DNA of 64,000 nucleotides from Marinobacter zhanjiangensis (GTDB lineage: Bacteria > Pseudomonadota > Gammaproteobacteria > Pseudomonadales > Oleiphilaceae): positions 186,001 through 250,000 of the forward strand of contig NZ_BMXV01000006.1 in assembly GCF_014651935.1 (NCBI RefSeq), in the 5' to 3' direction. The notes beneath the pieces were generated by a model. It had not been told where the DNA came from and made no database searches. It worked only from the letters and a program-made list of their open reading frames with translations. This document shows positions 18,995 to 27,826 of this stretch, piece by piece. Within the stretch, counting starts at the first letter, position 1. Every line of letters begins with the position of its first letter. The position numbers and the translations under genes are program-made.

Positions 18995-20155
18995 ATGGCC
19001 ATCAAGAAAATGACCGATCTGGATCTTGCCGGCAAGCGTGTGCTGATCCGGGAAGACCTGAACGTACCCGTCAAGGACGGCAAAGTAGGTAGTGACGCGC
19101 GTATCCGTGCCTCACTGCCCACCATCAAGGCGGCACGGGATGCCGGCGCGAAAGTCATGCTGATGTCCCATCTGGGTCGCCCGGAAGAGGGCGTCTATGA
19201 CGAGGCCTCCTCCATGAAGCCGGTGGCGGACCACCTTTCCGGCGTGCTGGGCCAGGACGTGCGGCTGATCAAGGACTATCTCGAAGGCGTCAAGGTTGCT
19301 GACGGCGAGGTGGTGTTGTTCGAGAATGTCCGCTTCAACAAGGGTGAGAAGAAAGACAACGAGGATCTGTCGAAGCAGTACGCTGCGCTGTGTGATGTTT
19401 ATGTCATGGACGCCTTTGGTACCGCCCACCGGGCCCAGGCCTCCACCCACGGTGTCGCGAAGTTTGCCCCCGAGGCTTGTGCCGGCCCACTGCTGGCGGC
19501 AGAGCTGGAGGCCCTGGGGAAGGCGCTGGATAATCCTGCCAAGCCGGTGGTTGCCATTGTGGGTGGGTCCAAGGTGTCCAGCAAGCTGGAGGTTCTCAAT
19601 GCCCTGGAAAAGGTATGTGACCAGATCATCGTGGGCGGCGGCATTGCCAACACCTTCCTGGCAGCGGCCGGTCACCCGGTAGGCAAGTCCCTGTGTGAGC
19701 ACGACCTGATCGATACCGCGAAGGAAATCGCTTCCCGCGTGGAAATCCCTCTGCCGGTGGATGTGGTGGTCGCCCCCGAATTTGACGAGAAGGCCACAGC
19801 AACCGTGAAGAACATCTCCGATGTGTCCGATGACGACATGATTCTGGATGTTGGCCCGGAAACTGCTGGAGAATTTGCCCAGTTGCTGAAGAATGCCAGG
19901 ACCATTCTGTGGAATGGCCCGGTCGGTGTCTTTGAATTTGACCAGTTCGGCAACGGCACCCGCGCCCTGGCGGAAGCCATCGCCGAGAGCGACGGATTTT
20001 CCCTGGCGGGCGGCGGTGATACCGTGGCGGCGATCGACAAGTATGGCGTGGCCGACAAGATCTCTTACATTTCCACCGGCGGCGGCGCCTTCCTGGAGTT
20101 CGTGGAAGGCAAGACCCTGCCTGCAGTAGCTGTATTGGAAGAACGGGGCGCCTGA
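18995..20155 (+). CDS. pgk: Phosphoglycerate kinase
   Basis: A 386-residue glycolytic kinase (1,3-bisphosphoglycerate + ADP to 3-phosphoglycerate + ATP). Conserved text: [69 protein letters not shown]. The start at 18995 matches the family N-terminus ([11 protein letters not shown]); upstream in-frame starts run into the repeat. The ribosome site is weak. E. coli Pgk has 387 residues. Confidence 0.96.
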   Translation: MAIKKMTDLDLAGKRVLIREDLNVPVKDGKVGSDARIRASLPTIKAARDAGAKVMLMSHLGRPEEGVYDEASSMKPVADHLSGVLGQDVRLIKDYLEGVKVADGEVVLFENVRFNKGEKKDNEDLSKQYAALCDVYVMDAFGTAHRAQASTHGVAKFAPEACAGPLLAAELEALGKALDNPAKPVVAIVGGSKVSSKLEVLNALEKVCDQIIVGGGIANTFLAAAGHPVGKSLCEHDLIDTAKEIASRVEIPLPVDVVVAPEFDEKATATVKNISDVSDDDMILDVGPETAGEFAQLLKNARTILWNGPVGVFEFDQFGNGTRALAEAIAESDGFSLAGGGDTVAAIDKYGVADKISYISTGGGAFLEFVEGKTLPAVAVLEERGA

Positions 20156-20168
20156 TTTGGTGCCTGCC

Positions 20169-20276
20169 GCCAGGGAGCGGTGAGGCTTTCCGGGACACGC
20201 CGTGGATCCGTCCATGGAGGCTCTTCAAAAACGTCCCTGTTTTTGAAGGTCCCGGAAAGCCTCCCCCCACCCTGGC
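20169..20276. repeat. Long palindromic element, copy 1 (after pgk)
   Basis: A 108-base palindrome. Outer arms GCCAGGG/CCCTGGC, main arms GAGGCTTTCCGGGA (20182-20195) with TCCCGGAAAGCCTC (20250-20263), and an inner hairpin CTTCAAAAAC/GTTTTTGAAG with loop GTCCCT. One side of the main loop carries the unpaired conserved text ACACGCCGTGGATCCGTCC. A second copy lies at 47162-47273, with arms changed in a compensating way. It is intergenic and non-coding. Confidence 0.85.
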
Positions 20277-20330
20277 TTCGAAACTACGCGACCGGCTTCG
20301 AAGAACATATATCTATCAAGGAGAAAACCC

Positions 20331-21395
20331 ATGGCCCTGATTTCGATGCGGCAACTGCTGGATCATGCCGCCGAGCATGGTTACGGTGTGCCCGCCTTTA
20401 ATGTGAACAACCTGGAACAGATGCGCGCCATTATGGAAGCGGCCGACAAGACCGATTCCCCGGTGATCGTCCAGGCTTCTGCTGGCGCCCGCAAGTACGC
20501 CGGTGCGCCCTTCCTGCGCCACCTGATCCTGGCGGCAGTGGAAGAGTTTCCCCATATCCCGGTGGTGATGCACCAGGACCACGGCACCAGCCCGGGCGTA
20601 TGCCAGCGTTCCATTCAGCTGGGCTTCAGCTCGGTGATGATGGATGGCTCCCTGGGTGAGGACGGCAAGACGCCGACCGACTACGAATACAATGTGGACG
20701 TGACTCGCCGTACCGTCGACATGGCCCACGCCTGCGGCGTGTCCGTGGAGGGTGAGCTGGGTTGCCTGGGCTCCCTGGAAACCGGGCAGGCCGGTGAAGA
20801 GGACGGCATCGGCGCCGAGGGCACCCTGGATCACAGCCAGATGCTCACCGATCCGGAAGAAGCGGCAGACTTCGTGAAGAAGACCCACGTGGACGCCCTG
20901 GCCATCGCCATCGGCACCAGCCACGGCGCCTACAAGTTTACCCGTCCACCGACCGGTGACATCCTCGCCATCGAGCAGATCAAGGCGATCCACGCCCGTA
21001 TCCCGGACACCCACCTGGTGATGCACGGTTCCAGCTCTGTGCCCCAGGACTGGCTGGACATCATCAACCAGTACGGCGGCGAGATTCCGGAAACCTACGG
21101 TGTACCGGTCGAGGAAATCGTCGAGGGCATCAGGCACGGCGTGCGCAAGGTCAATGTTGATACCGACCTGCGCCTGGCCAGCACCGGTGCTGTGCGTCGT
21201 TTCCTGGCGCAGAACCCGGCCGAGTTCGACCCGCGGAAGTTCCTCAAGGAAACCATGAAGGCCATGACCGAAATCTGCGTGGCCCGTTACGAAGCCTTCG
21301 GCACCGCCGGCAACGCCAGCAAGATCAAGCCCATCAATCTCGAGCAGATGTATCTCCGCTACGAGGCCGGCGAGCTGGACCCCAAGGTCAAGTAA
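20331..21395 (+). CDS. fba: Fructose-bisphosphate aldolase, class II
   Basis: A 354-residue zinc aldolase of the class II type common in pseudomonads and autotrophs. Metal and substrate motifs are present: [57 protein letters not shown] and [19 protein letters not shown] precedes the ATG. It follows pgk after the palindromic element, completing tkt-epd-pgk-fba, and is closed by a strong terminator. Confidence 0.96.
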   Translation: MALISMRQLLDHAAEHGYGVPAFNVNNLEQMRAIMEAADKTDSPVIVQASAGARKYAGAPFLRHLILAAVEEFPHIPVVMHQDHGTSPGVCQRSIQLGFSSVMMDGSLGEDGKTPTDYEYNVDVTRRTVDMAHACGVSVEGELGCLGSLETGQAGEEDGIGAEGTLDHSQMLTDPEEAADFVKKTHVDALAIAIGTSHGAYKFTRPPTGDILAIEQIKAIHARIPDTHLVMHGSSSVPQDWLDIINQYGGEIPETYGVPVEEIVEGIRHGVRKVNVDTDLRLASTGAVRRFLAQNPAEFDPRKFLKETMKAMTEICVARYEAFGTAGNASKIKPINLEQMYLRYEAGELDPKVK

Positions 21396-21419
21396 GCCTG
21401 CCCGAAGATGGGTTGAAAA

Positions 21420-21455
21420 GCCTCTTCGTCACTCCTGTGGCGAGGGGGCTTTTTT
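21420..21455 (+). terminator. Rho-independent terminator after fba
   Basis: A 13-base-pair stem (GCCTCTTCGTCAC with GTGGCGAGGGGGC, three G-T pairs) with loop TCCT, followed by six Ts. It overlaps the 3' end of the convergent glycosyltransferase gene, whose stop codon lies in the stem. The lack of a good T run on the other side suggests it acts mainly for fba. Confidence 0.85.
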
Positions 21456-22520
21456 GCTGCTGGACTCGACCCACTGGTCCAGTGTCCTGGTGACGTCTGC
21501 CACTGTAATCAGCTCCATCGCCCCCTCGAATTCGGCCTTGGCGCCCCAGCGGGCCTCGTCCAAGGTTTTGCCCGTAAACCTTTCCAGAGCTTGCGGGTAG
21601 CGATTGACGCACCATTGCAGCGAATTGTACGGACCTGATCGGTCGGGATTGCTGGCAGCATACAACCCCAGGACATCGGTACCCATGGCACTGGCAATAT
21701 GGGCCGGCCCGGTGTCCGGCGCGACCAACAGGTCAGCCCCGGCGAGCAGGGCGGTCAGCTGCTTGAGGGTGTCCTTGCCACAGATGTTGTGGGCTGTTTC
21801 TGCCATGATCTGTTCAATGGTGGCGCAGGCCTCCGCCTCAAATGGCGCCGGGCTGCCTACCAGGATGACCTTCATGCCGTGTTCCCGAATGGCGTGGTCG
21901 GCCAGCTGGGCATACCGCTCGGCAGGCCAGTTGCGCAGGGTGTGACTGGCACAGGGGCTGATGACCAGATTGCGGCGATCGTCGGCCAGGTGGCTGCGGG
22001 CGAACTCATGATCCTCGTCGCTCAGCGGTATATTCCAACGGGGGGGAGCCGCTGACAGGCCGAGCGGCTCCAGATAGCTGGCAAGGCAGTCGCGCACATG
22101 TTGTTTGGGCGCCGGAGGAATGCGGCGATTGATGAACAGGCTGTGCAGGTCCTTGCTGCGGGCTCTGTCGTAACCGATTTTCAGCTTTGCGGGTATGACC
22201 GCTGCGGCCAGGTTGGCGCGAAAGGCCACCTGCATGTGCAGCAGAGCGTCGAAGTGTCGTCCTTGCAGTTTCTGACGCAGCTCCCGGTAGCCCTTCCAGC
22301 CGGCTTTCTTGTCAAAGATGATGAATTCCACGCCTGGCAGGTCTCCCACCAACTTTGCCTCGATCTTGCCAATCACCCAGGTGATCTTCACACCCGGGAT
22401 CTGCTCCTGAAGGCTGAGGACAACCGGGATAACGTGGGTGACATCGCCGATAGCGGACAGGCGGAGTATGCAGATGGAGTTGGTCAAACGGGGCGCTCGC
22501 AACGGTTCGGTATTCAACAA
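21429..22520 (-). CDS. GT9 family heptosyltransferase-like protein
   Basis: A 363-residue glycosyltransferase of the GT9 family (ADP-heptose:LPS heptosyltransferases). N-terminal CILRLSAIGDVTHVIPVV and the C-terminal nucleotide-sugar site LLVAPDTGPAHIASAMG followed by GLYAASNPDRSGPYN are family marks. It would add heptose to the LPS inner core at the cytoplasmic face. WaaC, WaaF or a later heptosyltransferase cannot be told apart by eye. TTG start at 22520 has AGG upstream; another TTG at 22487 sits nearer the conserved core. Divergent from the Kdo kinase gene. Confidence 0.82.
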   Translation of the reverse strand: MLNTEPLRAPRLTNSICILRLSAIGDVTHVIPVVLSLQEQIPGVKITWVIGKIEAKLVGDLPGVEFIIFDKKAGWKGYRELRQKLQGRHFDALLHMQVAFRANLAAAVIPAKLKIGYDRARSKDLHSLFINRRIPPAPKQHVRDCLASYLEPLGLSAAPPRWNIPLSDEDHEFARSHLADDRRNLVISPCASHTLRNWPAERYAQLADHAIREHGMKVILVGSPAPFEAEACATIEQIMAETAHNICGKDTLKQLTALLAGADLLVAPDTGPAHIASAMGTDVLGLYAASNPDRSGPYNSLQWCVNRYPQALERFTGKTLDEARWGAKAEFEGAMELITVADVTRTLDQWVESSSKKAPSPQE

Positions 22521-22629
22521 GTAGAGCCTGCGGGGTGGCTCCTGCTAAACTGCGCCCCATTCTAGCCCAATCCGGGGTGCGACGTCTTTGGCGGCGCCCC
22601 TTTGGTGGGCCTACCGAAAGAGTTCATTG

Positions 22630-23322
22630 ATGCTGGTTGTAAACCCCGCCTACAAGGCCATCACCGAAGCCTGGTTTGATCCCGCCCGTTGGGGTGACCG
22701 AGCACAACCGGTATCCGCCGGAGGGCGTGGTAGTGCCTGGTTTGTGGGGACGGATCAAGGTGACATGGTGCTTCGGCATTATCGGCGGGGGGGGCTGGTG
22801 GCACGGGTATCGGAGCGCAACTATGTGTACACGGGCTGGCGGAATACCCGCTCGTACCGGGAGTTTCAGCTCCTGAGAGAGCTTCATGACCAGGGGCTGC
22901 CGGTACCGGAGCCTGTGGCGGCTTGTGCGAACAGGCGTTGGATGTGGTATCACGCTGCCATCCTGATCCGTCGTATTCCCGGGGCAGTGCCGTTTCCCGA
23001 GGTGGGCAACCTGCACGACGAGGCCCTGTGGGCTAAGGTTGGAAAAACCATACGCCGGTTCCATAACGCGGGGCTGGATCATGTGGACCTGAATTGCGAC
23101 AACATTTTACTAAAGGGTGGAGACGTGTATCTCATCGATCTGGATCGGTGCCGGCTCAGGGGTGAGAGCGGAGGCTCCCGGTGGGAGAAGGGCAACCTTG
23201 ACCGTTTGTGGCGCTCAGTTGAAAAACGGATCCGTCCGGTTACAGAAAGACAAACACCAATCCTATGGGATTGCCTGTTGGCAGGCTACTATAGGCCGCT
23301 TGAATCGATTGGAGCCAGTTGA
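22630..23322 (+). CDS. kdkA: 3-deoxy-D-manno-octulosonic acid (Kdo) kinase
   Basis: A 230-residue LPS core kinase. Early segments match KdkA (GRGSAWFV, VLRHYRRGGLVARVSERNYVY). The kinase catalytic loop DHVDLNCDNILL and the metal site YLIDLDRCRLR are intact. KdkA phosphorylates Kdo next to lipid A using ATP. Length is near Haemophilus KdkA (about 241). Start ATG at 22630 fits the family better than a TTG at 22588. The waaA gene lies in the same region. Confidence 0.88.
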   Translation: MLVVNPAYKAITEAWFDPARWGDRAQPVSAGGRGSAWFVGTDQGDMVLRHYRRGGLVARVSERNYVYTGWRNTRSYREFQLLRELHDQGLPVPEPVAACANRRWMWYHAAILIRRIPGAVPFPEVGNLHDEALWAKVGKTIRRFHNAGLDHVDLNCDNILLKGGDVYLIDLDRCRLRGESGGSRWEKGNLDRLWRSVEKRIRPVTERQTPILWDCLLAGYYRPLESIGAS

Positions 23323-23362
23323 TTTTCTGGTACTAGGTCTGTGATCTTTGGGAAGTAAATCT

Positions 23363-24652
23363 GTGTCTAAGCTGTCCTTCCGTTCGCTGCTGGAGTGGAT
23401 AATTGCACTGTCAGTGCTTCTGTATCTTGGTTCGATGGTCCTGGTGCCTGACCTCTATAATGTGGTCCCTGCGCTTCTGCTGCTGATGTCTCTGGTGGGG
23501 TTTCGGTACCGTAAGGTCGTCGATGCAATGGAGTATAAGGACTGGAGGTTATTTTCTGTATTCGCGGGTTACTTCGCTTGTTTCGTGGTGCTCGTCCTTT
23601 TGCATGGTGATGATGCTTCAAGCCTCGACCGCCCCAGCAGGTTCCTTGCTGCAGCCATCATTCTGACCCTGCTTTTGCGGATAAGACTGGCGCCTGTCGC
23701 CATGTTTGCAGGGGCCGCTATCGGAGGTATTGGTGCGGGAGTTTTTGCGGGGTATCAGGCGTTGGTTGACGGGGCCAGCCGTGTCACCAGTTTTGACAAT
23801 TCCATCTATTTTGGCAATGGGGCACTGGTTCTGGCTCTGGTGGCATTCTGTGGCGTTGTCTGTGGGGTTCACCAACGGAGCTGGAAGCCTGCCTGGACAT
23901 TGTTGTACTCCGCCGGATTTGCCGGTGCGATGTTGGCGTTGTTGCTCTCAGGTACCCGTGGCGGCTGGCTCGCCGTTCCCGTTGCATCCATGGTCTTCGT
24001 ATGGGCCTACCGCCGCTACATCCTGGGACACCCGGGTGTGCTTGCGGCTTCCCTGGGGGTGCTGGTGGTCTTTGGCGGGACGGCGCTGAGCCTGGATGCT
24101 GTTTCGCAAAGGGTTGATGTGGCGGTAGAGCAAGCCAGTGACTACTTTGAAGGAGGAGAGGTCAAGGGGTCGTCCGTAGGGCTCAGGCTGGAGATGTGGC
24201 ATGCCGGTTGGTTGATGTACTCTGGGCATCCGGTACTTGGTGTTGGTGATGACAACTTCGACCGTGAGCTACAGGCGCTGGTGGATGAGGGGCAGGTCGA
24301 TGAAAGCATTCTCACTTTCCGGCACCTTCACAATCAGTTCGTCGATCATGCCGCAAAGGGTGGTTCTGTTGCTCTGTTGGCCCTGCTGGTTGTATTCCTC
24401 GGACCGCTGGTACTGTTCTGGTGCTATATGTCTTCGGATAACCCCCTGATCAAGGCACATGCCGTTCTGGGTGTTACCTTTGTGCTCACCTTCATGGTGT
24501 TCTGTCTCACCCAGGGTATGTTCAGCCGGAATATCGGGGTCATGATGTATGTTATCGTTCCTCTGCTGGCGTGGACTGTTATTCGTCAGGCCGAGGCCGA
24601 AAGTCAGCAAGTTTACCGTGAGTCGGAGGCAAAAATGGTTGCCCGGACATGA
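23363..24652 (+). CDS. O-antigen ligase (WaaL)-like polytopic protein
   Basis: A 429-residue inner-membrane protein with about ten to twelve hydrophobic helices. The Wzy/WaaL family marks are LLLSGTRGGWLAVPV, a large periplasmic loop (about residues 245-330), and within it GHPVLGVGDDNFDRE and TFRHLHNQFVDHAAKGG, including the conserved histidine. Such enzymes join undecaprenyl-linked glycans to lipid A-core, or polymerise O-units. GTG start at 23363 has GGAAG 7 bases upstream. No Wzx or Wzz was seen nearby, so ligase against polymerase is open. Confidence 0.75.
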   Translation: MSKLSFRSLLEWIIALSVLLYLGSMVLVPDLYNVVPALLLLMSLVGFRYRKVVDAMEYKDWRLFSVFAGYFACFVVLVLLHGDDASSLDRPSRFLAAAIILTLLLRIRLAPVAMFAGAAIGGIGAGVFAGYQALVDGASRVTSFDNSIYFGNGALVLALVAFCGVVCGVHQRSWKPAWTLLYSAGFAGAMLALLLSGTRGGWLAVPVASMVFVWAYRRYILGHPGVLAASLGVLVVFGGTALSLDAVSQRVDVAVEQASDYFEGGEVKGSSVGLRLEMWHAGWLMYSGHPVLGVGDDNFDRELQALVDEGQVDESILTFRHLHNQFVDHAAKGGSVALLALLVVFLGPLVLFWCYMSSDNPLIKAHAVLGVTFVLTFMVFCLTQGMFSRNIGVMMYVIVPLLAWTVIRQAEAESQQVYRESEAKMVART

Positions 24653-24706
24653 GTTCATGGGAAGATATTTGAAAGAGTTTTCGGGCTTTCTCCCGTGGAG
24701 GTTAAG

Positions 24707-26323
24707 ATGAATCATCCCATTTTTCTTGACTGCACCCTGCGGGATGGGGGCTATTACAACCAATGGGACTTCCCTGTTGACCTGATCAATAACTACCTGG
24801 AAGCCATGTCCGCCCTGCGGGTGGATTTCGTTGAGCTGGGAATGCGCTCCCTGAAGAACGAAGGTTTCAAGGGTGGTTGCGCCTATACGACCGACCGGTT
24901 TATCCGCACTTTACAGGTGCCGGATGACCTCAATTTGGGCGTTATGGTCAACGCCTCGGAGTTGATTGGTGGCGGTCCCGATGCGCTGGCATCGCGGCTT
25001 GAACGACTGTTTGCCTCCGCTTCTGAGTCCAGTGTGACCCTGGTGCGGGTCGCCTGCCATGTTCATGAATTCGAGGAAGCCCTTGAGGCTGCTCGCTGGC
25101 TGAAAGACAAGGGATATTCCGTTGGCTTTAACCTGATGCAGGTAGCGGACAGGGGCGATGACGAGATTCGGCGCCTTAGCGCAAAAGCAGCCGAGTATCC
25201 ACTGGATGTTCTCTATTTTGCGGACTCCATGGGTAGCATGTTGCCGGAAGACGTCCGGCGCCTGGTTTCGGTATTCCGCGAGAACTGGCACGGGGCCATG
25301 GGCATTCATACCCATGACAACATGGGTAACGCGCTGGCCAACTCACTGGCAGCCTTTGATTCCGGAGTAACCTGGCTGGATTCCACTGTCACCGGCATGG
25401 GGCGCGGTCCGGGCAATACCCGGACAGAGTACTTGGCGCTGGCAATGGACGAAAGACGACCACGAAGTGCCAACATCACACCTTTGCTGACGCTTATCCG
25501 TGAGTATTTCGAGCCCCTCAAACAGCTGCATCAGTGGGGCAGTAATCCCTACTACTATCTTGCTGGCAAGCACGGCATTCATCCCACCTATATACAGGAA
25601 ATGCTGAGCGATCAGCGCTACAGCGAGGAAGACATCCTGGCTGCCATTGATCACCTCAAGGTTGAAGGCGGCAAGCGCTTCAGTCTCTCCAACCTGGAGT
25701 CGGCCCGACACTTCTATCAGGGCGAGCTCACCGGAAGCTGGGCACCGGCATCCCGCCTGCGCGACCGCGAGGTATTGGTCCTGGGGTCAGGCCCGGGTAG
25801 CCGGCGTCATCGGGACATGCTCGAGGCCTACATTCAGCAACACCAGCCGTTTGTGATCGCGCTGAATGCCCAGAAAGGTGTGTCTGAAGAGCTGATTGAC
25901 ATCCGGGCCGCCTGTCACCCTGTTCGCCTGCTGGCAGACTGTGATGCGCACCTGTTGTTACCTCAGCCCCTGGTCACGCCATTCTCCATGCTGCCGGACG
26001 ATGTCCGCCAGTCGTTAGCGACCAAGGAAACCCTGGATTTCGGGCTGACCGTGGCCAGGGAAGGGTTCCGCTTTCATGAAAAGTGTGCCCAGTTGCCGAA
26101 TTCCCTGGTTGTCGCCTATGTGCTTGCTATCGCAACCAGTGGTGGTGCCAAGGAAGTGCTTCTGGCGGGATTTGACGGTTATTCTGCCGATGACCCACGC
26201 AATGGCGAAATGGAAGAGCTGCTGGCGGCGTACCTGGAGCATCCAGGGCATCTCCCGATACGAAGTATTACACCCACCCGCTACCATGTCCCGGTGACAA
26301 GCCTTTACGGGCTGGTTGACTGA
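24707..26323 (+). CDS. HMGL-like aldolase with extra C-terminal domain
   Basis: A 538-residue protein. Residues about 1-290 form a DRE-TIM metallolyase barrel: IFLDCTLRDGGYYN, the metal site GIHTHDNMGNALANS, and GMGRGPGNTRTEYL. That is the fold of 4-hydroxy-2-oxovalerate aldolase and HMG-CoA lyase. From about residue 345 a second Rossmann-like domain follows (REVLVLGSGPGSRRHRD, EVLLAGFDGYSADDPRN), reminiscent of DUF115 or GT42 proteins, but I cannot name it. GGAGG lies 5 bases before the ATG. Followed at once by an HpcH-type aldolase and a CMP-sugar synthetase-like gene, so a carbon-carbon bond step in an unusual acidic sugar is likely. Confidence 0.6.
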   Translation: MNHPIFLDCTLRDGGYYNQWDFPVDLINNYLEAMSALRVDFVELGMRSLKNEGFKGGCAYTTDRFIRTLQVPDDLNLGVMVNASELIGGGPDALASRLERLFASASESSVTLVRVACHVHEFEEALEAARWLKDKGYSVGFNLMQVADRGDDEIRRLSAKAAEYPLDVLYFADSMGSMLPEDVRRLVSVFRENWHGAMGIHTHDNMGNALANSLAAFDSGVTWLDSTVTGMGRGPGNTRTEYLALAMDERRPRSANITPLLTLIREYFEPLKQLHQWGSNPYYYLAGKHGIHPTYIQEMLSDQRYSEEDILAAIDHLKVEGGKRFSLSNLESARHFYQGELTGSWAPASRLRDREVLVLGSGPGSRRHRDMLEAYIQQHQPFVIALNAQKGVSEELIDIRAACHPVRLLADCDAHLLLPQPLVTPFSMLPDDVRQSLATKETLDFGLTVAREGFRFHEKCAQLPNSLVVAYVLAIATSGGAKEVLLAGFDGYSADDPRNGEMEELLAAYLEHPGHLPIRSITPTRYHVPVTSLYGLVD

Positions 26324-26337
26324 CGAGGTATCTGTTC

Positions 26338-27096
26338 GTGACCCAACAATCCCTGAAGCAAAAACTCAAGTCCGGCCCCTGCATGGGGTTGTTCAGCAAG
26401 ACAACCGACAGCGCCATGGTGGAAGCGGCGGGTCTTGGTGGCATGGACTTTATTATTCTCGATATGGAGCACGGTCCCGCCACCCTGGAAACCATGCATC
26501 ACCATGTCCGGGCGGCCAGGCTGGGTGGCGTGGCCCCGGTAATCCGGGCGCGGGGGATAGATGCCCACGCCATTGGCAGCGCACTGGACACCGGGGCAGA
26601 GGGCGTTCAGGTGCCGAACATCAATACCGCCGATCAGGCCCGGGAGGCGGTCGCTGCGGCCCGCTTCCATCCCTATGGGCAGCGTGGCGTTTGCCGGTTC
26701 GTGCGAGCGGCACGGTTTGGAACCCAGCCCAAGGACGATTATTTTGCCGAGGCCAACGAAGCGACGCTGATCCTGCAGGTTGAGGGTACGGAGGGTGTCC
26801 GCAATCTGGACGAGATCCTGGAGGTCGAGGGGTTCGATGTACTTTTTGTGGGCCCATACGATCTTTCCCAGTCCGTCGGTAAGCCCGGGCAGGTAGAGGC
26901 CCCTGAGGTGATTGAGTTAATAGACGAAATTGCGCGCAAGGCAGAGGCCCGGGGTATTCTGCTTGGCGCATTCAGTGACCAGTTGGCCCGCTCACGGGAT
27001 CTGATCAAGGGCGGCTTTAACTACCTGGCCCACTCCGTGGACGTCAATGTGTTTGCAGAGGCCTGCCAAAGACTCAAGGGGCAGATAAATGGCTGA
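26338..27096 (+). CDS. HpcH/HpaI family aldolase
   Basis: A 252-residue class II pyruvate aldolase barrel: MGLFSKTTDSAMVEAAGLGG, the metal-ligand IILDMEHGPA, EGVQVPNINTADQAREAV, FHPYGQRGVCRF, LQVEGTEGVRNLDEIL and VLFVGPYDLSQS. The family reversibly joins pyruvate or oxaloacetate to aldehydes, giving 4-hydroxy-2-oxo acids. In this glycan setting it may build the 2-keto-3-deoxy acid end of a sugar. GTG start with GAGG 9 bases upstream. It overlaps the next gene by 8 bases. Confidence 0.85.
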   Translation: MTQQSLKQKLKSGPCMGLFSKTTDSAMVEAAGLGGMDFIILDMEHGPATLETMHHHVRAARLGGVAPVIRARGIDAHAIGSALDTGAEGVQVPNINTADQAREAVAAARFHPYGQRGVCRFVRAARFGTQPKDDYFAEANEATLILQVEGTEGVRNLDEILEVEGFDVLFVGPYDLSQSVGKPGQVEAPEVIELIDEIARKAEARGILLGAFSDQLARSRDLIKGGFNYLAHSVDVNVFAEACQRLKGQING

Positions 27097-27781
27097 CTTG
27101 TCGAATATTTCAGTTATCGTCCCGGTCAGGGAGGGCAGCAGCCGTGTTCGGGAGAAGATCTTTCTGCCGTTTGGAGAGGAAACCACACTCCTTGAGTGGA
27201 AAATCGAACAGCTAAAGCAGGTTCAGAGACCGGGCCGGATTTTCCTGAGCTCAAACTCCGAAAAGGTGGCAGAGGTTGCCCGGAAACGAGGCGTGGAATT
27301 TCTGCCCCGAAATGATTACCTGAGTGTCGGTCATCAGGCCTCCTTCAGTGAAGTCATTACCGGCGTGGTTAAGGATATCCCTACGGACCACTTCGCCTGG
27401 GTAACCGTGGTCGTGCCATTGATGAGCCCCGACGAATACCGCGAAGGATTCGAGCTCTACCTGCGTGATGTGGTTCAGAACGGAACCCATGACAGTCTGG
27501 TGTCGGTGAACCTGCTCAAGGAATATTTCTGGGACGACAACGGGCCATTGAACTATCGCGCTGACCGGAACCATACCATCAGTCAGGACTTGCCCAATAT
27601 CTACCGGGTCACCAACGGCCTGTATATGAGAAGCAGGGAAGCAACCCTGGACGAGGGGTACTTCCTGGGGCCTAATCCGCTTATGCATAAGGTCAGCAAG
27701 ATGGCCGGAGTGGATATCGATGAATACGAGGACTACCAGATCGCCCTTGCCATGAAGCAGTTTTACGATGAGAGCCAGTGA
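27089..27781 (+). CDS. CMP-sugar synthetase-like cytidylyltransferase
   Basis: A 230-residue protein of the acylneuraminate/Kdo cytidylyltransferase family. The N-terminal loop ISVIVPVREGSSRVREKIFLPF replaces the usual PARGGSKRIPRKN, keeping the basic substrate-binding residues. FLSSNSEKVAEVARKRGVEFLPR and EDYQIALAMKQF are also typical. It would activate an ulosonic acid as a CMP-sugar. The main kdsB or neuA gene cannot be excluded, but neighbours suggest a special sugar. Overlaps the aldolase gene. Confidence 0.75.
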   Translation: MADLSNISVIVPVREGSSRVREKIFLPFGEETTLLEWKIEQLKQVQRPGRIFLSSNSEKVAEVARKRGVEFLPRNDYLSVGHQASFSEVITGVVKDIPTDHFAWVTVVVPLMSPDEYREGFELYLRDVVQNGTHDSLVSVNLLKEYFWDDNGPLNYRADRNHTISQDLPNIYRVTNGLYMRSREATLDEGYFLGPNPLMHKVSKMAGVDIDEYEDYQIALAMKQFYDESQ

Positions 27782-27826
27782 TCTGGAGGGCGCGGTTCCA
27801 TCAATGATGACAGGATTCAGGCCAGT

